This document shows, in pieces, positions 1-12,269 of a DNA stretch of 64,000 nt. The stretch's first letter is position 1. Every line of letters starts with the position of its first letter. Source of the stretch: Gigantopelta aegis (taxonomy: Eukaryota; Mollusca; Gastropoda; Neomphalida; Peltospiridae). The stretch lies in assembly GCF_016097555.1 (NCBI RefSeq), contig NC_054704.1, forward strand, positions 48,645,327 through 48,709,326. The letters are read 5' to 3'. Below the pieces are notes generated by a model that was not told the origin of the DNA, made no database searches, and worked only from the letters and a program-made list of their open reading frames with translations. Position numbers and translations under genes: made by a program.

Positions 1-35
1 TTAAACATTGCAGCAAACTCAGGACTGTCCCTTTA
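1..35. mobile_element. Foldback MITE family P, right end at window edge
   Basis: ACATTGCAGCAAACTCAGGA then TGTCCCTTTA is the right terminus of the family. The rest lies outside the window. Confidence 0.65.
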
Positions 36-44
36 ATATTTCCT

Positions 45-225
45 TTCTGGGCCCCACACCTCAGTCGTCTGGGGGTCAGAATGACCAACTTCACCAATTT
101 GTTTCTCCATATGCCAAGGTAGCTTCTTACAAAAATTGTTTGGAATTAGTTTTGGGAAAGAAGTTGAAAAATTACGGTATAAATGCATTTCGCTATACAG
201 CTATAGTAAACTTTACCTACACCTC
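45..225 (+). repeat. Old dispersed repeat (also 4590-4745 and 6635-6815)
   Basis: The three copies share blocks such as AATGACCAA, TTTGGAATTGG/AG and TTTAAATGCATTT in the same order. The rest of 226-610 shows no feature. Confidence 0.5.
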
Positions 226-610
226 AGCGACAAACGGGGACGTAACATCAATGGCATTAACAAATTAGATAACCATCTGTTAAAATTTACATCAGTGAAG
301 ATGGTTATAGCATTTCTGGAAGCAGAGAAGAACATGTTTTACGAAATTGAGTTAATTTACCCCCTTGTGGTCCCTATTCAATCAATAAATAGCCTTTCCT
401 TAATTTCTTATAAATCACTTTTTGTCTTGCCGGCAAATACTTCAAGCCCTTTCAGAATTGCAAATTGTGAAAGTTTCTTCAAGGGCGCATCATCGGAAGA
501 CCCGATGACAGAAAAATCGGCCAGGTTCAAACAAATATATTTGTTTTTATTTCACATTCTTTATCGTACACTCGTCAGTCAGAAACTGCGGTATGGACTC
601 TTTTAGGGTT

Positions 611-2290
611 TAAAGGGAGATTCCTGAGTTTGCTGCAATGTTTTAAGATGTTATCAACTAATAAAATATTTCTACGATTAAACTTACATATTAAATATAT
701 TTTCTTGTTTAGGATATTAGTGGCTGTATATTAAACGTGTTTCTGATCGTTCTAATATTTGTACTAGGTTAATTTTCATTGTATTTCCTAAAAACTATTT
801 TTTCGTACTACAAAATTATTTGAAGACAAAATCCAGTTTGGGCTTCTTACAAATATTAAGACGACCAGAAACACATTGAATATACAGACATTGATATTCT
901 AAACAAGAAAATATATTTAAAGCCGCACGCCCTAGTTCCATCCAGCGATTATAATTTGGTTAATCTACAAACCTGTAACACTCTTAGATCACGTTTTTAT
1001 CAAATGGAGTAAAAAAGCAGGTTTTATATCGATAAATACCATGGGAATTCCCATGTCCCAATTGCTTGAAATAATTTTGAAAGTTAGTATTCTGATGTCA
1101 CAGGTAGATGTCGCTCGAAGCACAACAATGCCTACGTCACGACAAGTTTCACAGAGTGCGCACAGACTTGGGGTGCGTTCCTTTCACATCTCCTGGACAT
1201 GTTCCAACTGTTCTGTCCTGGTTGTAGGGTGTATACTACCAAATCAAATCCCATAGACGACAATAGTAACATATGTGGCTAAAACTCCTACCTGCAACGT
1301 ATCAACCGACATAAACGCCACGGATATAAATACTACCACCCCTTACGCTTAAAATGAATCAGAAAAAAATGGGGGTCAAGCTGCTCATTTCTGAGATAAC
1401 GGGTAGCGTCTATGACTACCCTAGTTTCGCACAAAATTCGAGTACTTTTTTTTACAGGCACCCCATACATGTTTCAAGCACAAGGCTACTTGACACATTG
1501 GTACTAGATGAAATAAAATTGCAATTTTTTTTTACCCAGATAAAACTATTATTTTTTACAACCAACACACTCACATTTATAACCAATCACAGGACTTGTG
1601 GTGTTCACTTCTCTATCAAAAGTTCGGTGCACCTCGCACTTTGACCCAGCCGGAAGTTATTTGGTTTAGTACTACCTGTATCCCCTCTCCAGAAATCGTA
1701 AGGCTTAGCAAAATTATTGGTTTTCAGGGTTTGTAACGTTTTGTATTGAGATACTTACTTGTCTGAACTTTATTGTTACTGAAAATGTTCACGAACTGTG
1801 AAGAAAAATCTCACAAATGAACAACAAGCAAACGACAACAAATCGGATGTTGATTGCTCGAACCGTGCACGAGAAAACAAACCGAACCAAAATGATAACG
1901 GTCACGTGGTATACCAACGTCTGTGATGTTTACACAGGAAGATTCCCTCTAAAAATAGATTGGACCTGGCTTGCTTAACGGTTTTTTCTCGAGTGCACGC
2001 GGATTTTTAAGAAATATAAAAAATGCATTTCGTGGTGGTACAAACATCAGGATTACCAGGATTACCAAAAAGCACTTCAGGTGAATGGAAATGTGTATTC
2101 TAAATAATAAAATGTAAGTAAAGTGCAATTATATTTGTGAAAAAATGGGTTTAATAGCGAAAAACAACGCCGTAATGGTTAACAACTAGCCGTAACTAGG
2201 GCGTGTCCCTTTAATATGTAAGTTTAATCGTAGAAATAGTTTATTAGTCGGAAACATCTTACAATGCAGCAAACTCAGGAATGTCCCTTT
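611..2290. mobile_element. Foldback MITE (family P), split by the 921-2210 insertion
   Basis: The left arm begins AAAGGGAGATTCCTGAG and the right arm ends ACTCAGGAATGTCCCTTT. The two halves of this roughly 385-bp family are imperfect reverse complements along their whole length. Flanked by TTAA/TA. Halves are 611-920 and 2211-2290. Confidence 0.75.
921..2210. mobile_element. TTAA-flanked element, 1.29 kb, nested in a foldback MITE
   Basis: Flanked by TTAA at 917-920 and 2211-2214. Ends AGCCGCACGCCCTAGTT and, on the other strand, AGGGACACGCCCTAGTT are inverted repeats. It splits the MITE 611-2290, whose sequence resumes exactly at the second TTAA. Its interior (1212-1690) recurs inverted at 6137-6510 and 7462-7990 and direct at 62307-62515. 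Another part (1690-1860) recurs inverted at 55465-55605. The short frames show no transposase. Confidence 0.7.
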
Positions 2291-2299
2291 AACCAAAAT

Positions 2300-2910
2300 T
2301 TAAGGATTTGCTTTTAGACACAATTTAGTTCATGAATCGTGCCCCCATGCGCCACATAATCCAACAGTGGAACATGGTGGTGAGGATAATCATCAGACGC
2401 GCTTGTTAGGGGTACGTGGTTGATATACATGTACTTGGAGAGTAAAAATCAACAAATTAACTAACTGCCTCTAGCCACCTCCACAAGAGCAAGAAATAAA
2501 CGTTGAATATTAAACATTGTTTGTTAGCTAATGTAAACAGCTAAACTGTGTTTGCTAATGAGCTCAAATCGGGCGTACCTGACCTCCCGTCTAACCACAG
2601 CCCCAATAGCAACAACTACAAATGATATTTCAACAGTGTTTGTTATTGACAGATTCAACAAAACAAAAGAGTTCCGGTCATGAGCTTAGCTTGACCTGCC
2701 GATTGATCAGGTCTGATTGAACACCAAAGTGGCGTTTTGTCAGAACACACACTCGCAGATATACTCCATCTCAACCACGTGCATCTTATTGTCCAGGATC
2801 CATACGGGATGCTGTATCGGCCAATCTCACAGAAAATGCCACAGGCACTGAGGAACAGCACACACATGAGGCATTTGTTTTAAATGACATACTAGAGAAA
2901 GAAGGAAGAA
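2300..2910. other. No gene seen
   Basis: Ordinary AT-rich sequence. A short piece (GGTTGATATACATG ... AACTGCCTCTAGCCACC, 2415-2480) recurs at 4430-4515. Nothing else recognised. Confidence 0.5.
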
Positions 2911-2911
2911 A

Positions 2912-3214
<303 letters not shown>

Positions 3215-4049
3215 GTGACTGAGTGACTGAGTGAGTATGTATTTATGTATTAGGGTGTATGGTTGTTTAGCCATTTGGTAAAATAATCGATTTACTGATA
3301 TTTTAAAACAAAATTCCATCACCCATGTCCTGTTGTTGTGTAAAACATATACACGTTTAGTGCTGTCAAATGTATGCAAACAGTGTTTTGATTGGTCAAA
3401 TGAAAGGTTATACAATAGTAAGTTTTCTGCGTTGATTATTATTTAATTTTTGTTGTTGGGTTGGGGTTTTTTTTTGGGTTTTTTAATTATGTATAATCTG
3501 AAAATTGACATTTTGTTCTGAGTACCACTTTCATAGTTGACATATTGACCGTTGATATTTTGTCCTTCATTCATAGCGCAAGACCAACCTGATTATTAAG
3601 TTAGAGAACATTAAATCAAAGGTTTTTTCACTCTTCCCAACCCCGCCAGTGGCTTTGATTTCATGTAATCTAACATAATGATCTGTAATAAAATTATTTT
3701 CGAAAATTAATGAGCATGGTGTCTCTGGGGTATATATATGTTGCAAAAGGGATCTGTACGAAAGTGCAAATATTTTACAGCAAATCCGCAATGCACGCAA
3801 CTATGTTTTTGTTCAGAACAAAGTTTTCGTTATCAATATGATCAACAAGTTCAAGTGATGAGAAGAATTCCCGCTGAGTTAGGTGTACGTCAGAGTGCAT
3901 TGAGGGTCGATACATCTTTTAATCATATTGTCATTTTCAGTATCGTAATATACTGCCACATACTGATAATAGGAAAATGTTGCCATTTGCAGTTTAAACT
4001 TAAAACACTAATTTTCTTGCAATTGTGCTTTTATGGGATAGTCCACTTC

Positions 4050-4330
4050 AATATTATACCAAATTCCAATCTCCTATGTGCTTCAGAAGCCGACATATAA
4101 GCGATTGATACTTTGTCATCGTGGCCATCTTTAAATTCAAGATGGCGGCTAACCAGCCTACCCTACTTATTGGATCCATCAACTTGTGAAAGTAACAAAC
4201 CAAATTACCCCATATATACCAAATTCCAATCTCCTATGTGGTTCAGAAGCCGAACTATGAGCTGTTGATATTTTGTAATGGCGGCCATCTTTAAATTCAA
4301 GATGGCGGCTAACCAGCCTGTCAATGCTTG
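4050..4330 (+). repeat. Tandem 160-bp duplication with hairpin
   Basis: ACCAAATTCCAATCTCCTAT recurs 160 bases apart (about 4058 and 4218). Each unit carries the palindrome GCCATCTTTAAATTCAAGATGGC (23 bases; arms GCCATCTT/AAGATGGC). Confidence 0.8.
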
Positions 4331-5112
4331 AATTTAGCTGACCAAAGTACCTCTATGTACGAAATTTCACACTTTCTGCCAGATGTGAACATCTTTTGTC
4401 ACGTTTTTGTTACATATCTGCCCCACTAATGTACTTGGTTGATATACATGAATAGTAAAAAAACAAAAAAACCCACAAAAAAAACCAAACAACATTACCC
4501 AACTGCCTCTAGCCACCACTGACAAAATTCACACATTTATTTTCGGAAGAAGAGAAAAAGATTGGAAAAAAACTACTGTTTCAGTTTTCTGCCCTTTTTC
4601 GACCCTTACCACCCAGACCAAATTCAAAATTTTGTTTCTTTGTAGGTCAAGGATTCCTCCCACCAAATGTGGTTCGAAATGGTCTTGCAGCTCTGAATAA
4701 ATTACAGTTTAAATGCATTTATGTTAAACTTCACACCCTCTTTCGGGGTCCTGCCAAACATAGTGTGTGTCTGCGTGTGTGCGTGTTTTGCATATATTTG
4801 ACAGCACTGAACGTCTACATATATGATTTTCTCAAGAAGGGAACAACATGGGTGATCGATTTTGGGGTTTTTTACATGCCAGTAAATGTATATTTTTAAT
4901 CAACAATATAGCATGCTTTAATTATTCCAACTTATTTTGCTAACTCTACCACCCCACCCTCAACTCCACCCACCCCCGCGCGCGCGCGTTGACGTTTTGA
5001 TACGCCATTAATTGTACACATTTTGACCATTGACATATTGACTGCTTGCATTTTGTTTGTTCACATTGTTCTCACCGTTCAGACTAGGTCATGCTTGCAT
5101 TATTGATGCTGG

Positions 5113-5405
5113 GACGGGTGGGACGTAGCCCAGTGGAAAAGCGTTCGCTTGGTGCGCGATCGGTCCCCGTCGGTGGAACCATTGGGCTATTTCTCATTCC
5201 AGCCAGTGCTCCACAACTGGTGTAACAAAGGCCGTGGCATGTACTGTCCAGTCTGTGGGATGGTGTACATAAAAGATCCCTTGCTGCTAATCCAAAAGAG
5301 TAGCCCATGAAACGGCGACAGTGGGTTTCCTCTCTTTCAATATCTATGTTTCGTCCTTAACCATATGACCGACACCATATAATCGTAAATAAAACATTTC
5401 CTTCC
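5113..5405 (+). mobile_element. SINE-A, + strand
   Basis: tRNA-like head (GGGACGTAGCCCAGTGG A-box region). The B-box part is lost by a small deletion (GATCGGTCCCC), followed by the family body to TAAATAAAACATTTCCTTCC. Confidence 0.85.
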
Positions 5406-6136
5406 GTATTGATGCTGGAGGCGTGATACTGGGAATGGGAGTTCACTAAATTAGGCTTTTGGGTTAACGAACGATAAAAATCTGTGTTGTAAATGATTAA
5501 ATAAAAATAGAACTTCTATTGGCAAGGTCGCTGATTTTGTTTTATCTTTACAATAAAAATATATTAAAATATCACGGTTGACCGATGGGCGTAATAAAAT
5601 CAGTCATAAAAATTACAGAAATGACTTGAAGGGTTGACTTAGCTTTACTCAAGGCTAGCCAGTATATTCGTTAATTTAGACTAATTTAGTTAATTTAATT
5701 TAATATTAAGTCATTTAGACAGGTACAGTCATGTTGATTTTTCCTTCCTCAGACACTGATTGTGTTAACAGTGATATGTCTTTGATGTGCCCGTTAAAGT
5801 TTTCATAATCCAGGGGTCAGTCAAGTACATCTGTTTTAATAGAATTTGTTTTAAAGAGTTGAGGTATTCTGACTATGCTTGTTACCTGAGCACAACTGGT
5901 AGTAAATACCTTCAGAACCTTTATTTAAAACAAATATATATGTTTGTTTAATATGACATGTTGCATTTGTACAAAACTGTATACAATATATATGCCTTAG
6001 GAGGTGTACATTATATTAGGTTGCACTGTAGAAACAACAGTTTCAGTGAAGTTGTCAGTTTGTGTCAGAATACACCAGATCCTAGTTGTTATAAAAACAC
6101 ATAGTTGGATACTTTTTGAAAAATGCATGTTATCAG
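5406..6136. other. No gene seen
   Basis: AT-rich with no long frames and no recognised repeat. Confidence 0.5.
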
Positions 6137-6510
6137 TATAGGTAGTACTAAACTAAATAACTTCCGGCTGGATCAAAGTTCGAAGTGCTCCTAACTTTTG
6201 ATAGAGAAGTTAACCCCACAAGTCATGTGATTGGTTATAAATGTAAGTGTTTGTTGTAAAACAAAATTCATCTGGGCAAACATTGTATGCAATTGTGTCA
6301 AGTAGCCTTGTGCTTAAAACATGTACGGGGTACCTGTAAAAAAAGTACTCAAATTGTGTGCGGAACTAGGGTAGTTATAGACGCTACCCGTTATCTCTGA
6401 AATGAGAAGTTTAACTCACATTTTTTTCTGATTCACTTTAAGGGTGAGGGTTGGTAGTATTTATATCCGTGGTATGTTGCTATGGGATTTGATTTGGTAG
6501 TATGTTTTTT
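6137..6510 (-). repeat. Dispersed repeat related to the inside of the 921-2210 element
   Basis: Reverse complement of about 1212-1690 (for example GACGCTACCCGTTATCTCTG here). Confidence 0.75.
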
Positions 6511-7461
6511 TTTTTAATTCGCTTAGTTGTTTACCTTTTTAGGTCCCGCTTGTCAGCATGACATAATTTACAAGTTTGCGTATCCGTGGGTCAACGACGC
6601 TTGCCACCAAATGTATTTGAAAATGGTCTAGTAGAAATTTGGGACCCGCCCATCAGGCCCCGATGATCACAATGACCAAATTCACAAATTTATTTATACA
6701 TGTGTCGGACACTTCCCACAAATTCTGTTTGGAATTGGTCAACTAATTTTGGTCAAGTCGAAGAAATGACAGTTTAAATGCATTTCTCTATAATGTAACT
6801 ATAATAATCTTCACCAACCCTCACCCTAACCAAATCCCCACCAACAAAAATAAAACAACAACAACAAACACAAAACGAAACGAAAAAAAATAGCTAATTA
6901 ATTAAAAACAAATATTCCTGGATACTGGGGGCCAGTCATTTTGTTTCTTGATCATTAGTATGCACTTTCCCACACATTAGATATGTCTGTCATGTAGCAT
7001 TAATTGGGACGGGAAAACAATTAGAAAATGACTCGATCCAAGGGTTCAGGCGAGCGCTATGTAGATTGAGCTAGATCCCATCCCTCCTGTAGTAGCAGTG
7101 TTCTTAATGACCGACAAGACTTGAAATGACCGCTGATACAGGTAGTGTATCGTAATACACAGTAGTACAGTACTTACCTTTTTTAAATTATATTACCCAA
7201 TAGCCGATGTGTATTCTTGTGCTGGGGTGTCGTTAAACATTCATTCATTCGTTTTTAAATGATGCTATACCAGCAATACTGCAAATCCCAAATGGACACT
7301 TATATCCAATATAAAACCATGCATTAAACAATTATAGAGTTAATTGGAGAAGCTTATCACAGCATTAAGCTCATTAGTAATTATGTGTTAAAATTCGCCA
7401 ACGTCTTTAAACCTGTCAAAAATGTGCTCACATAATTATAAGCCTTATAGGAACTGTAGGT

Positions 7462-7990
7462 AATACTAATCCAAATAGCATCCGGCTGGGTCAAAGTTCG
7501 AGGTGCACCGAACTTTCGACAGAGAAGTTAACACCACAAGTCCTGTGATTGGTGATAAATGTGTTGCTTGTAAAAAAATAGTTTTATCTGGGCAAACATT
7601 GTATGCAATTTTAGTTTATCTAGTACTACTGTGTTAAGTAGTTTGACACCCAATAGCCAATGTATTTTTCATGCTGGGGTGTCGTTAAACGTTAAACATT
7701 CATTCATTCATTCATTCATTCATTCATTCATGTGTCAAGTAGCCTTGTGCTTGAAACATATAGGGAGTACCTGTGAAAAAATACTCAGATTGTGTGCGGA
7801 ACTAGGGTAGTCACAGACGCTACCTGCTATCTCTGAAATGAGCAGCCTAATCCCTATTTTTTCTGATTCACTCTAAGGGTGAGGGGTGGTAGTATTTATA
7901 TGTGTGGTGTTTATGTCGATTGATACCATGCAGTAGGAGTTTTAGCCGCATATGTTACTATTGTCGTCTATGGGATTTGATTTGGCAGTA
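7462..7990 (-). repeat. Dispersed repeat related to the inside of the 921-2210 element, split by a LINE tail
   Basis: Same family as 6137-6510; the LINE 3' end at 7638-7732 interrupts it. Confidence 0.75.
7638..7732 (+). mobile_element. LINE 3' tail inserted in an older repeat
   Basis: TTTGACACCCAATAGCCAAT to (ATTC)7. Flanks GTGTTAAGTAG and GTGTCAAGTAG look like an 11-bp target duplication. It splits the repeat 7462-7990. Another short tail of the same family is at 7190-7250, and a decayed one at 12680-12745. Confidence 0.7.
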
Positions 7991-8299
7991 TATCGACTTA
8001 AATGAGTCCTTGACCTCAGACGGGAACTGAACCACTGTTGAATATAATATCGCTCTCATAACAGATCTACAAATCAGATTAACAGTGTTTTAATATGTAC
8101 TTAAAATATATTTTACTCGTTAATTTTTAAAAATAAATTTATTACAGCGTAGATAAAAAAAAAAAAAGCCACTGGTAGTTTTGTAGAGTACATATGGACA
8201 AATAGAACGAATATTTAACGACATCCCATCACAATAAAAAGAATTATATTGGCTATTAGATGTATAATACAGATACCATTGGCCTACATCTGATAACAG

Positions 8300-8354
8300 T
8301 ATAAATTGTAGACAGGACGGGGGACACGTTAATCACCTATTACAGTAATCCAAG
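8300..8354 (+). promoter_or_regulatory. Gene 1 core promoter and non-coding first exon
   Basis: A TATA-like TATAAAT lies at 8300-8306. About 25-30 bases downstream begins a short exon ending CCAAG at 8354, followed by donor GTAAGT. Genes 2 and 3 have the same arrangement (exon ends ACAAG|GTAAAT and TCAAG|GTAAGA). The start of transcription is inferred from the TATA spacing only. Confidence 0.45.
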
Positions 8355-8780
8355 GTAAGTCAAACGTATTTTCAACTTTCTGGCATTGCATCTTTTGATA
8401 TGCAAATTGGATTTTTTTTTCTTCATTATTTAAAAAGCATTCGATACACAATTTCATTATCCTGATATTTCCAAAGTATTACCATTTACTTTACCTTTGG
8501 CATCAACCAGACTACACCCACCTTCCCATCCCGTTCAGTTCAAGACGAACTTAGATATCTAATGGACGCTATAGTCTATGAAATTTCATATATCAGTTGT
8601 AGAGTACCAGTCAGTTTTAAAACATTCCAGTAAGTGGTTGCTGGTCACTCGATTTTGGCTGATGTAAGTACTTGGGTTTGAGCCCTTTATCTAACGACAT
8701 TCACAGTCTAGTAAAATGCAACTTATATTCCTAATTTATGATACTGACGTTACCGAAACACACTGGTAATAACGCCCCCA

Positions 8781-8784
<4 letters not shown>

Positions 8785-8843
<59 letters not shown>

Positions 8844-8849
8844 CCCCCC

Positions 8850-8910
<61 letters not shown>
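8785..8910. repeat. (CT)n microsatellite before the gene 1 signal exon
   Basis: 125 bases of CT with two C-run interruptions, ending 31 bases before the acceptor AG of exon 2. Confidence 0.97.
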
Positions 8911-8913
<3 letters not shown>

Positions 8914-8941
8914 TATTTCATCAACTGTATTTATGTTTCAG

Positions 8942-8996
8942 ATGACGCCTTTGTGCTTTAGCTTAATCTTTATCGTTGTTTTTCGAACTGCATATG
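8942..8996 (+). CDS. Gene 1 exon 2: signal peptide
   Basis: Acceptor TTTCAG ends at 8941 and donor GTAAGT begins at 8997. The 55-nt exon starts at ATG and encodes 18 residues plus one base ([18 protein letters not shown] then G). It is a hydrophobic signal peptide ending in A-Y-G like the other two copies. The start is chosen because the same exon length (55 nt) and the ATG right after the acceptor recur in all three genes. A 125-nt CT tract (8785-8910) sits just upstream of the acceptor. Confidence 0.8.
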
Positions 8997-9454
8997 GTAA
9001 GTGATGCCCTGCAGCAATAATGCAATCGTCTTGAAATCTCCATTGCATCAATCATCTGTTGCGATTTCTTCAAATCGAATTGCTCTAATAAAATATTAAC
9101 CGTGTATATAAAACTATTATAAAATGTATAAAATTAAAAGTCTGGTCCAGTGGATAAGGAAGCTAACGACAGTGGTTAAAATCCCGTCAATGCCGGCTCA
9201 AACTGTATTCATCTTTCACATCTATCACAGTCCTATTCTTCTCATTATCTTTATATATCTCTCTCTCTCTCTCCCACTCTTAGGCTCACTCTCTGTCTCT
9301 GTCCCTTTCTTCAAACAGGTACATTCATAACTATAGGTAGAATTATTGTATCAATACATGAACTATACATTTTTTAAATATTGAACTAAGTCATGATAAT
9401 TAATAATTGCAAACTGTCTGAAACCCGTTAACAACTTCGTATTTAACTGGAACA

Positions 9455-9720
9455 TTATTGTGTGTATTAGTGATTAATATGTGAAATTGTGTTTTTACAA
9501 AGGAACTTGTAAATAATCGATGTAAACGTATTTAACGTCAAACATAGGATTGTTGTTGTATTACAGTGGTAATCGTTGACTACCGTTTGGTACACAGAGA
9601 TTGCGCAGAATTTATATAGATTCGTCTCCGAATGTCCGTCTAGCTCTCTTACCGTCAGAGTATATTCGGGCTATATTAGGTGTTGCTGTGGTTTACCACA
9701 GGTTTATGGCACACACGAAA
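9455..9720 (+). repeat. Dispersed repeat (also 13459-13830 and 21118-21505)
   Basis: The three copies share TGTATTAGTGATTAATATGT, TTGACGTCAAACATAG-type and ATGTCCGTCTAGCTCTCTTA. All lie inside lectin gene 1. The 13459 copy starts at the right arm of the helicase insert; the 21118 copy sits 0.8 kb beyond the end of the segmental duplication. Confidence 0.75.
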
Positions 9721-10032
9721 GCGACAGCGCTTCCGTAATGCAAACAAACTGTAATCCTTGATGTTACGTGATCTTTCCCTAAGCGTGCACAGGATAACGT
9801 TTCTTTAAGTGCCTCGCTTCCAAATGGTTGGTTGCACAATGTACTGTACTAAATTGGTGAGACGGATCATCTGTTGCAAGATATACGCAGTTGATTCGCC
9901 GATAGCGAACTTATATGAGTGTATTATTATTATTATTGTTGTTGTTGTTGTTTCTTTTGCATTGTTTGATCACGGGGAATCAATACCATAGTTTTAAAGA
10001 ATGAGCTGGGAATTCTCTTTGATCCATTCTAG

Positions 10033-10248
10033 GGGTAAATGTTGCTCAAGGCGCCAAAGCCATCCAGAGTTCAACGTGGAACAAAATGTACACAGCAGAC
10101 CAAGCCGTGGATGGGGACACGGGAAAGATTTTCTTCGAGGACACGTGTACACACACCAACGATAACGACCTGAAACCTCACTGGACAGTATGTCTTGGAC
10201 TGACGCACACCGTCAACTCTGTTACTATCCACAACCCAGATAAATCAT
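10033..10248 (+). CDS. Gene 1 exon 3: F-type lectin domain, first half
   Basis: Exon of 216 nt, phase 1 in and out, with acceptor TTCTAG and donor GTAAGT. It encodes V-N-V-A-Q-G, then QSSTW, Y-T-A-D-Q-A-V-D-G, DTCTHT and HWTVCLG, ending VTIHNPDKS. These match the F-type lectin (fucolectin, FTP) pattern of N-V-A...QSS...AVDG...CTHT...P-W-x-V-x-L...V-x-I. The exon length is identical in the three genes. Confidence 0.85.
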
Positions 10249-10348
10249 GTAAGTCGCTTACCAGGGTTGTAACTGAATGATATGTATAAATCATGTAAGT
10301 CGCTCACCAGGGTTGTAACTGAATGATATGTGTAAAACATAGCTAAGT

Positions 10349-10650
10349 AGAGTGCTCGACCTTAGCGGTAGCCCGAGGTGTTTGTTACTCGGGCTACCAG
10401 ATGTCTAAACCCGGGCTACTAGATTTGTTTTGCACATCCAGTTACTCCACAATCAACAACACACTTAAACATCTAAACAAAACCCCACCTAAAACAACAT
10501 GTTTAAATAAAAGTGAATGATTTTGCTTTTTGCATTTTTCTTTTAATTTATTAAAATTATGGCCTATCAATTTTTACTGAGGGCTACCAAATTTTATAAC
10601 CTGGTAGCCCAGTCGGCTACCACTGAAAAAGTTACGGTCAAGACTTGAAG
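10349..10650. mobile_element. Inverted-repeat element in gene 1 intron
   Basis: Ends GACCTTAGCGGTAGCCCGAG and (other strand) GACCGTAACTTTTTCAGTGG then GTAGCC are imperfect inverted repeats with GGGCTACCAG blocks inside. A MITE of unknown family. Confidence 0.5.
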
Positions 10651-11117
10651 TATGATCAAAATAATTATTTACATTATAATAAAAGTTGTATAATTATGTA
10701 GGAACACAGTGTAAAGACCTGTGGAAAATACAAATATTTCAGGTAAGTATGTATGTTAAACTTTTGTATATAAATTAAAGCAATTCTGGGATCACAATGG
10801 ACAAGAATCGGTTCAAGACACTTGATAAACAAAAAACACCAAACACATTATGAGGCCAGATCGAAAGATAATCGCCAGTGGTAAAAAAGACAGGTTGATG
10901 TAGAACGTCATCAGTTTATTTATGTTCTTTCTCTGGAAAAGAGCTTAAGACGTAGATAGATAATGACAATCTGACGTCAAATTGACTACATGTTTTTTTT
11001 TTTTTCCAAAGACGAAGACTACTTCATAATGACAAGGCATGAGGTCGTCATCGTAGTAACTACATGTAATTTACTTTGTCCGTTGTATTAATGGGAAACG
11101 TAGCTAGAGTCAATTCC

Positions 11118-11206
11118 ACGAAGAAACCCGACGCCCCTATGCAAACCGACCTAGCGTTGTACTTTCTTGTCGTGACTTATAGGGGCGTCGCTCAGGTGTC
11201 TTCGTG
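11118..11206. repeat. Short foldback in gene 1 intron
   Basis: CACGAAGA...GACGCCCCTAT pairs with ATAGGGGCGTC...TCTTCGTG across a loop of about 30 bases. No gene or known element is linked to it. Confidence 0.55.
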
Positions 11207-11608
11207 TAGCGTTGGTACTGGTTAAAACATGCAAGTTTAATGTCATGATTGGGCTCGATAATAATCAAACTAAAGCTCTGTGGCATCAAATTTAGGAACA
11301 AATATGCACTTTAGACACAGTAGCTTGCAACCATTTTGTTGTCAACAATTGCCGCTAGCCTGACCCCACATATCATTATCAATAAGGGGTAGGGCTGGAG
11401 GTGACTCGAGCTACGGGGAACGATGTAATGGCAATACAGGTTTATAGCGTTGCCAAAACAATTAAATATTGATTAACATGACATATCTGTAGTCTGGTTT
11501 TAAAAACAATACTCTGCTTATCTTGTATTCTGGTATATGTTTATTAAGGTCGTTATGATTTAAGTTATGTGTCATTATCCTTCATGGTTGGATTATTTTT
11601 GGTTTTAG

Positions 11609-11869
11609 ATGGCCGTCTGAAAAACATCAAGATTGAAGTATTTAGAACACTTCCTACTAAACCTGGTGCAGTTGCTCAACTCTGTGCCACTATAGGTTCC
11701 ATCCCCGCGGCTGATGGGATCTCGGTGACTCTGACCTGCCCAGCCGGTACCAGAGGTCAGTACATCAGAATCAGCAAGACTGCTGTCATGCAACAAGGCA
11801 AATGGTGGCAATATTACAGATATAATGCATTACTTCTTTGTGAAGTAGAGGTCGATGGAACACTATATG
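11609..11869 (+). CDS. Gene 1 exon 4: F-type lectin domain, second half
   Basis: Exon of 261 nt, acceptor TTTTAG, donor GTAAGT. It encodes GRLKNIKIEVF, then CATIGS, TCPAGTRGQYIRISKT and LLLCEVEVDGTLY. The R-G-Q-Y-I-x-I and L-C-E-V-E-V strands close an F-type lectin fold. It is 15 nt longer than in gene 2, from extra residues (MQQGKWWQYYR) before the last strand. The donor occurs once here, in contrast to the amplified donor in gene 2. Confidence 0.85.
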
Positions 11870-12269
11870 GTAAGTTTAAATGTTTAAACTAGTGTTTGAA
11901 AGTTTATTACCAAGACGATAGAAATACTGTGAATAACACAACTTTATAAATGTTACCCCATTCCCCATGAGTGCCAACTCTCAATGTGATGCAGTGGTTG
12001 TAACAAGTTTTCGTTTTACAGGGGTGGTTTTCCCATTACCTCGCGGTTGGCACCGATTACAGGTTCGTGGAGTTCATTTCAGGGCAATTATCTGAAACAA
12101 ACGTGAATATGTTTGGTCGGAGAAATGAGATGGAACTAACGTTAATTCTTTCTAAAGAATCAAAATGTTGTAAATTTTAATTGTACTTACCTGCGAAAAT
12201 TATTTTTACACGGCTCTTTACACTTGATTTAATTCAATTTTTGAATTTTATTTATTATTTTTACTTTTA

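Noticed and set aside
8736-9004. Frames with SLSLSL or ERERER on both strands
   Set aside because: Translations of the CT microsatellite. Only the last 18 codons of the + frame (from 8942) are real, as the signal-peptide exon.
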